Below, piece after piece: positions 6,157-8,457 of a stretch of DNA of 8,457 nucleotides (position 1 is its first letter; the number at the start of each line of letters is the position of its first letter). The translations under genes and the position numbers were made by a program. Origin of the DNA: Lichenicoccus sp964245755 (GTDB taxonomy: Bacteria; Pseudomonadota; Alphaproteobacteria; Acetobacterales; Acetobacteraceae). The stretch is from the NCBI GenBank assembly GCA_964245755.1, contig CAXTNV010000140.1:1-8457 (forward strand). Reading direction: 5' to 3'. The notes beneath the pieces are model-generated. The model had not been told where the DNA came from and did no database searches. It saw only the letters and a program-made list of their open reading frames with translations.

Positions 6157-7730
6157 TGGACTTCTCCGCCGTCTCGGTGCTGTGCGTCGGCGACGTCATG
6201 CTCGACCGCTACAACTACGGCACGATGGAGCGGATCTCCCCGGAGGCGCCGGTACCGGTGCTGCGCCTGACCCGCACCCGTGAGATGGCGGGCGGGGTCG
6301 GCAACGTCGCGAGCAACATCCTCTCGCTCGGCGGCCGCGCGGTACTGGTCGGGCTGGTCGGGCAGGACGCCGCCGGTGCCGCGCTGCTGGCGATCGTCGC
6401 CGCCCAGGGCTGCGTCACCGATGGGCTGACCGTGTCAGCGGCGCGGCCGACCATCTGCAAGACCCGCTTCATCGCGGCCTCGCAGCAGGTGGTGCGCACC
6501 GACGAGGAGAGCCGGCTGCCGCTGCAGCCGGAGGAGGAGCGGGCGCTGGTCGCGGCGATCGATCGCCACATCGATGTCGCCTCGGTGCTGGTGCTGTCGG
6601 ACTACGGCAAGGGGGCCTGCGCGCCGGCGCTGCTGTCGTACGCGATCGAGGCCGCCCGCCGGCGCGGTATCGCGGTGTTCGTGGATCCGAAGTCCGACGA
6701 CTTCTCGCGCTACCGCGGCGCCACCTGCATAACCCCGAACGCGCGCGAGCTCGCCGCCGCCGCAAGCCGCCTGGGTGCTGCGGCCGATCCCGGCGACGAC
6801 GACGAGGGCGCGGTGGTGCGCGCCGCGCACGCGGTGATGCGACAGGCCGGGGCCAGCGCGATCCTGGCCACCCGCTCGGAGAAAGGGATGGTGCTGGTGG
6901 AGGAGGGCGCCGCGGTGCTCTCGGTGCCGGCGCGGGCACGCGAGGTGTTCGACGTCTCCGGCGCCGGGGACACCGTGATCGCGGCGATGGCGCTGGCATA
7001 CGGCGCCGGCCGCACGCTGTCGCAGGCGGTGCGCATCGCCAACGCCGCCGCCGGGGTCGTGGTCGGCAAGCTCGGCACCGCCACCGCCGACATCGTCGAG
7101 GTGATGCAGGAGCTCGAGCTGCTCGACCGGCAGTTCGGCGAGCATCAGGCTCCGGACGCGGGCCAGGGGGGCGAGGCAGGCGGCGTCGGCGTGCTCGCCA
7201 CCCTGGCGCACGCGCAGGCGCTGGCCGCGCGCTGGCGGGCGCAGGGGCTGCGGGTCGGCTTCACCAACGGCTGCTTCGACATCCTGCATGCCGGCCACGT
7301 CTCGCTGCTGGCCGCGGCACGGGCGGAGTGCGACCGGCTGATCGTCGCCCTGAACACCGATGCCGGGGTGCGACGGCTGAAGGGGGCGCTGCGTCCGGTC
7401 AACCGCCTGGCGGCGCGCGCCCAGGTGCTGGCGGCGATCCGCCACGTCGACTGCCTGCTCTGCTTCGACGAGGACACGCCGCTGGCGCTGATCCGGGCGC
7501 TGATGCCGGACGTGCTGATCAAGGGTGCGGACTACGCTCCCGAGGCGGTGGTGGGCGCCGATCTGGTGCGCGCGGCGGGCGGCAGGCTGGTGCTGGCGGG
7601 GCTGCTGCCGGAGCAGTCCACCACGGCGACGATCGCCCGCCTCCGCATCGCCGAGGCGGGCGGCGCGTCCCCAGGTTCCCCGTTATCCACAGGCGAGACA
7701 GAGGCTGAACCGCGCGGCGTTACCGGCTAG
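6153..7730 (+). CDS. hldE: Bifunctional heptose-7-phosphate kinase / heptose-1-phosphate adenylyltransferase
   Basis: A 525-residue two-domain enzyme (also called RfaE) that makes ADP-heptose for LPS inner core. The N-terminal PfkB-type domain phosphorylates heptose 7-phosphate at O1; the C-terminal domain transfers AMP to heptose 1-phosphate. Kinase marks are VGDVMLDRY (12-20), MAGGVGNVASN (45-55, GGVGN where most have GGAAN), DPKSDDFSRY (178-187), TPNARE (194-199) and VSGAGDT (268-274) with catalytic Asp273. The linker at about 326-348 is Gly/Ala-rich. The nucleotidyltransferase begins at GFTNGCFDILHAGH (369-382), with His379 and His382 of HxGH, and includes LIKGADY (455-461) and EQSTTATI (487-494). 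The family norm is about 475-480 residues; the excess is linker plus a roughly 25-residue C-terminal tail containing a DnaA box in the DNA. ATG 6153 overlaps the gmk stop; ATG 6156 is equally possible. The dnaB gene begins 3 nt downstream. Confidence 0.95.
   Translation: MMDFSAVSVLCVGDVMLDRYNYGTMERISPEAPVPVLRLTRTREMAGGVGNVASNILSLGGRAVLVGLVGQDAAGAALLAIVAAQGCVTDGLTVSAARPTICKTRFIAASQQVVRTDEESRLPLQPEEERALVAAIDRHIDVASVLVLSDYGKGACAPALLSYAIEAARRRGIAVFVDPKSDDFSRYRGATCITPNARELAAAASRLGAAADPGDDDEGAVVRAAHAVMRQAGASAILATRSEKGMVLVEEGAAVLSVPARAREVFDVSGAGDTVIAAMALAYGAGRTLSQAVRIANAAAGVVVGKLGTATADIVEVMQELELLDRQFGEHQAPDAGQGGEAGGVGVLATLAHAQALAARWRAQGLRVGFTNGCFDILHAGHVSLLAAARAECDRLIVALNTDAGVRRLKGALRPVNRLAARAQVLAAIRHVDCLLCFDEDTPLALIRALMPDVLIKGADYAPEAVVGADLVRAAGGRLVLAGLLPEQSTTATIARLRIAEAGGASPGSPLSTGETEAEPRGVTG
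7683..7691 (+). promoter_or_regulatory. Perfect consensus DnaA box upstream of dnaB
   Basis: TTATCCACA exactly matches the strong DnaA-binding 9-mer. It coincides in frame with codons 511-513 of hldE (Leu-Ser-Thr), in the tail after the conserved domain. It ends 42 nt before the dnaB ATG. The Leu codon is TTA, the only TTA leucine codon I found in the genes of this very GC-rich window. DnaA control of dnaB, or a titration site, is an inference; a chance match is possible. Confidence 0.5.
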
Positions 7731-7733
7731 GGT

Positions 7734-8457
7734 ATGGCGGTGAACCAGATCGAATCCGGCCGCAGGGAGAGCCTGTTCGGCCAGTCCCTGCGTCTTCCCC
7801 CGGCCAACGCGCAGGCGGAGACGGCGCTGCTCGGGGCGCTGCTGGCCAACAACAAGGCCTATGACCGGGTCAGCGAGTTCCTTGCCCCGGAGCACTTCGC
7901 CGACCCGCTGCACGGCCGCATCTTCCAGGCGATCACGCGCAGGGTCGAGGCCGGCCAGCTCGCCGACGTGATCACGCTGCGCGCCGAGTTCGAGCATTCC
8001 GGCCTGCTCGACGAGGTCGGCGGTGCGGCCTACCTGGGCCAGCTGCTGACCGCGATGGTCGGCATCATCAATGCCGGCGAGTACGGCCGCGCCATCCACG
8101 ATGCCTGGCTGCGCCGCCAGCTGATCGACATCGGCGAGACGGTGGTCAACAACGCGTTCGGCGCCGAGCCGGAGCTGGACGGCACGCACCAGATCGAGGC
8201 GGCGGAGGAGCACCTGTTCCGCCTCGCCACCGATCGCGGGCAGGATGGCGGCTTCGTCAGCTTCGAGCGCGCGCTGACCGAGGCGATCGGCATTGCCGAG
8301 CGCGCGTTCCACCGCGCGGGAGCCGTCGCCGGGCTGACCACCGGCCTGCGCGACCTCGACAAGAAGACCGGGGGCATGCACCCGTCGGACCTGCTGATCC
8401 TGGCCGGCCGCCCCGGCATGGGCAAGACCGCGCTCGCCACCAAGATCGCCTTCGGCG
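7734..8457 (+). CDS. dnaB: Replicative DNA helicase DnaB, 5' part
   Basis: The first 241 residues of DnaB, the hexameric ATP-driven helicase that unwinds DNA ahead of the replication fork; the window ends inside the gene. The N-terminal primase-interaction domain runs from about 21 to 125 (LPPANAQAETALLGALLANN, then HFADPLHGRIFQAI and GGAAYLGQLL). A linker helix region lies near 165-190. The RecA-like motor domain opens with GLTTGLRDLDKKTGG and reaches the Walker A motif AGRPGMGKTALA (224-235, Lys231). The NNKAYDRVSEFL wording fits alphaproteobacterial DnaB. Start choice: ATG 7734 has AGGG (7729-7732) almost touching it, whereas the in-frame GTG at 7740 has the same AGGG at a better 7-nt spacing, so GTG may be the true start. 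It follows hldE by 3 nt and is probably co-transcribed with gmk and hldE. Confidence 0.96.
   Translation, partial: MAVNQIESGRRESLFGQSLRLPPANAQAETALLGALLANNKAYDRVSEFLAPEHFADPLHGRIFQAITRRVEAGQLADVITLRAEFEHSGLLDEVGGAAYLGQLLTAMVGIINAGEYGRAIHDAWLRRQLIDIGETVVNNAFGAEPELDGTHQIEAAEEHLFRLATDRGQDGGFVSFERALTEAIGIAERAFHRAGAVAGLTTGLRDLDKKTGGMHPSDLLILAGRPGMGKTALATKIAFG

Noticed and set aside
6435..7445. A 336-residue minus-strand open frame inside hldE
   Set aside because: Antisense to conserved kinase and adenylyltransferase motifs, low complexity, no ribosome site; a codon-bias artefact.
1..8457. Mobile elements, CRISPR arrays, tRNA or rRNA genes, toxin-antitoxin or defence systems
   Set aside because: I found no transposase, integrase, spaced direct repeats, cloverleaf-like sequence or recognised defence domains; nearly all sequence is accounted for by housekeeping-type genes.

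Overview
The window is very GC-rich (roughly 70%), with third codon positions almost all G or C. The proteins are bacterial housekeeping types, and the DnaB and PurD sequences look alphaproteobacterial, possibly Rhodospirillales/Acetobacteraceae-like. The taxonomic call is an inference from sequence feel, not from a search. A heptose synthesis gene (hldE) implies a Gram-negative with heptose-containing LPS or a related glycan.

Layout. (1) 1-1502, plus strand: the 3' two-thirds or so of purD (purine synthesis) overlapping by 4 bp an aroE-like gene of the divergent shikimate dehydrogenase-like (SDH-L, HI0607) type. (2) 1566-3059, minus strand: a 125-residue protein of unknown function, convergent with the aroE-like gene, and upstream of it an aldo/keto reductase. 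(3) 3060-3166: a divergent intergenic region with three short perfect palindromes. (4) 3167-4465, plus strand: a PLP enzyme of the cystathionine gamma-synthase family. (5) 4466-4697: a gene-poor stretch with a 14-bp perfect palindrome and a GC-rich hairpin. (6) 4698-5375: a TylF-like SAM-dependent methyltransferase. (7) 5485-8457, plus strand: a tight run gmk - hldE - dnaB (dnaB cut by the window end), with a 4-bp overlap and then a 3-nt gap.

The genes belong to separate processes: purine synthesis, shikimate-like redox chemistry, sulfur amino acid metabolism, small-molecule or glycan methylation, GMP phosphorylation, LPS core heptose activation and replication. I see no phage genes, IS, CRISPR, tRNA or rRNA, and no obvious undescribed multi-gene system. 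The most interesting signal is a perfect consensus DnaA box (TTATCCACA) in the non-conserved 3' tail of hldE, 42 nt before the dnaB start. It is encoded partly by the only TTA leucine codon I could find in the window, which suggests the DNA motif rather than the protein may be what is kept. Second-tier items are the SDH-L gene coupled to purD, the palindromes in the two regulatory regions, and the unknown small protein.
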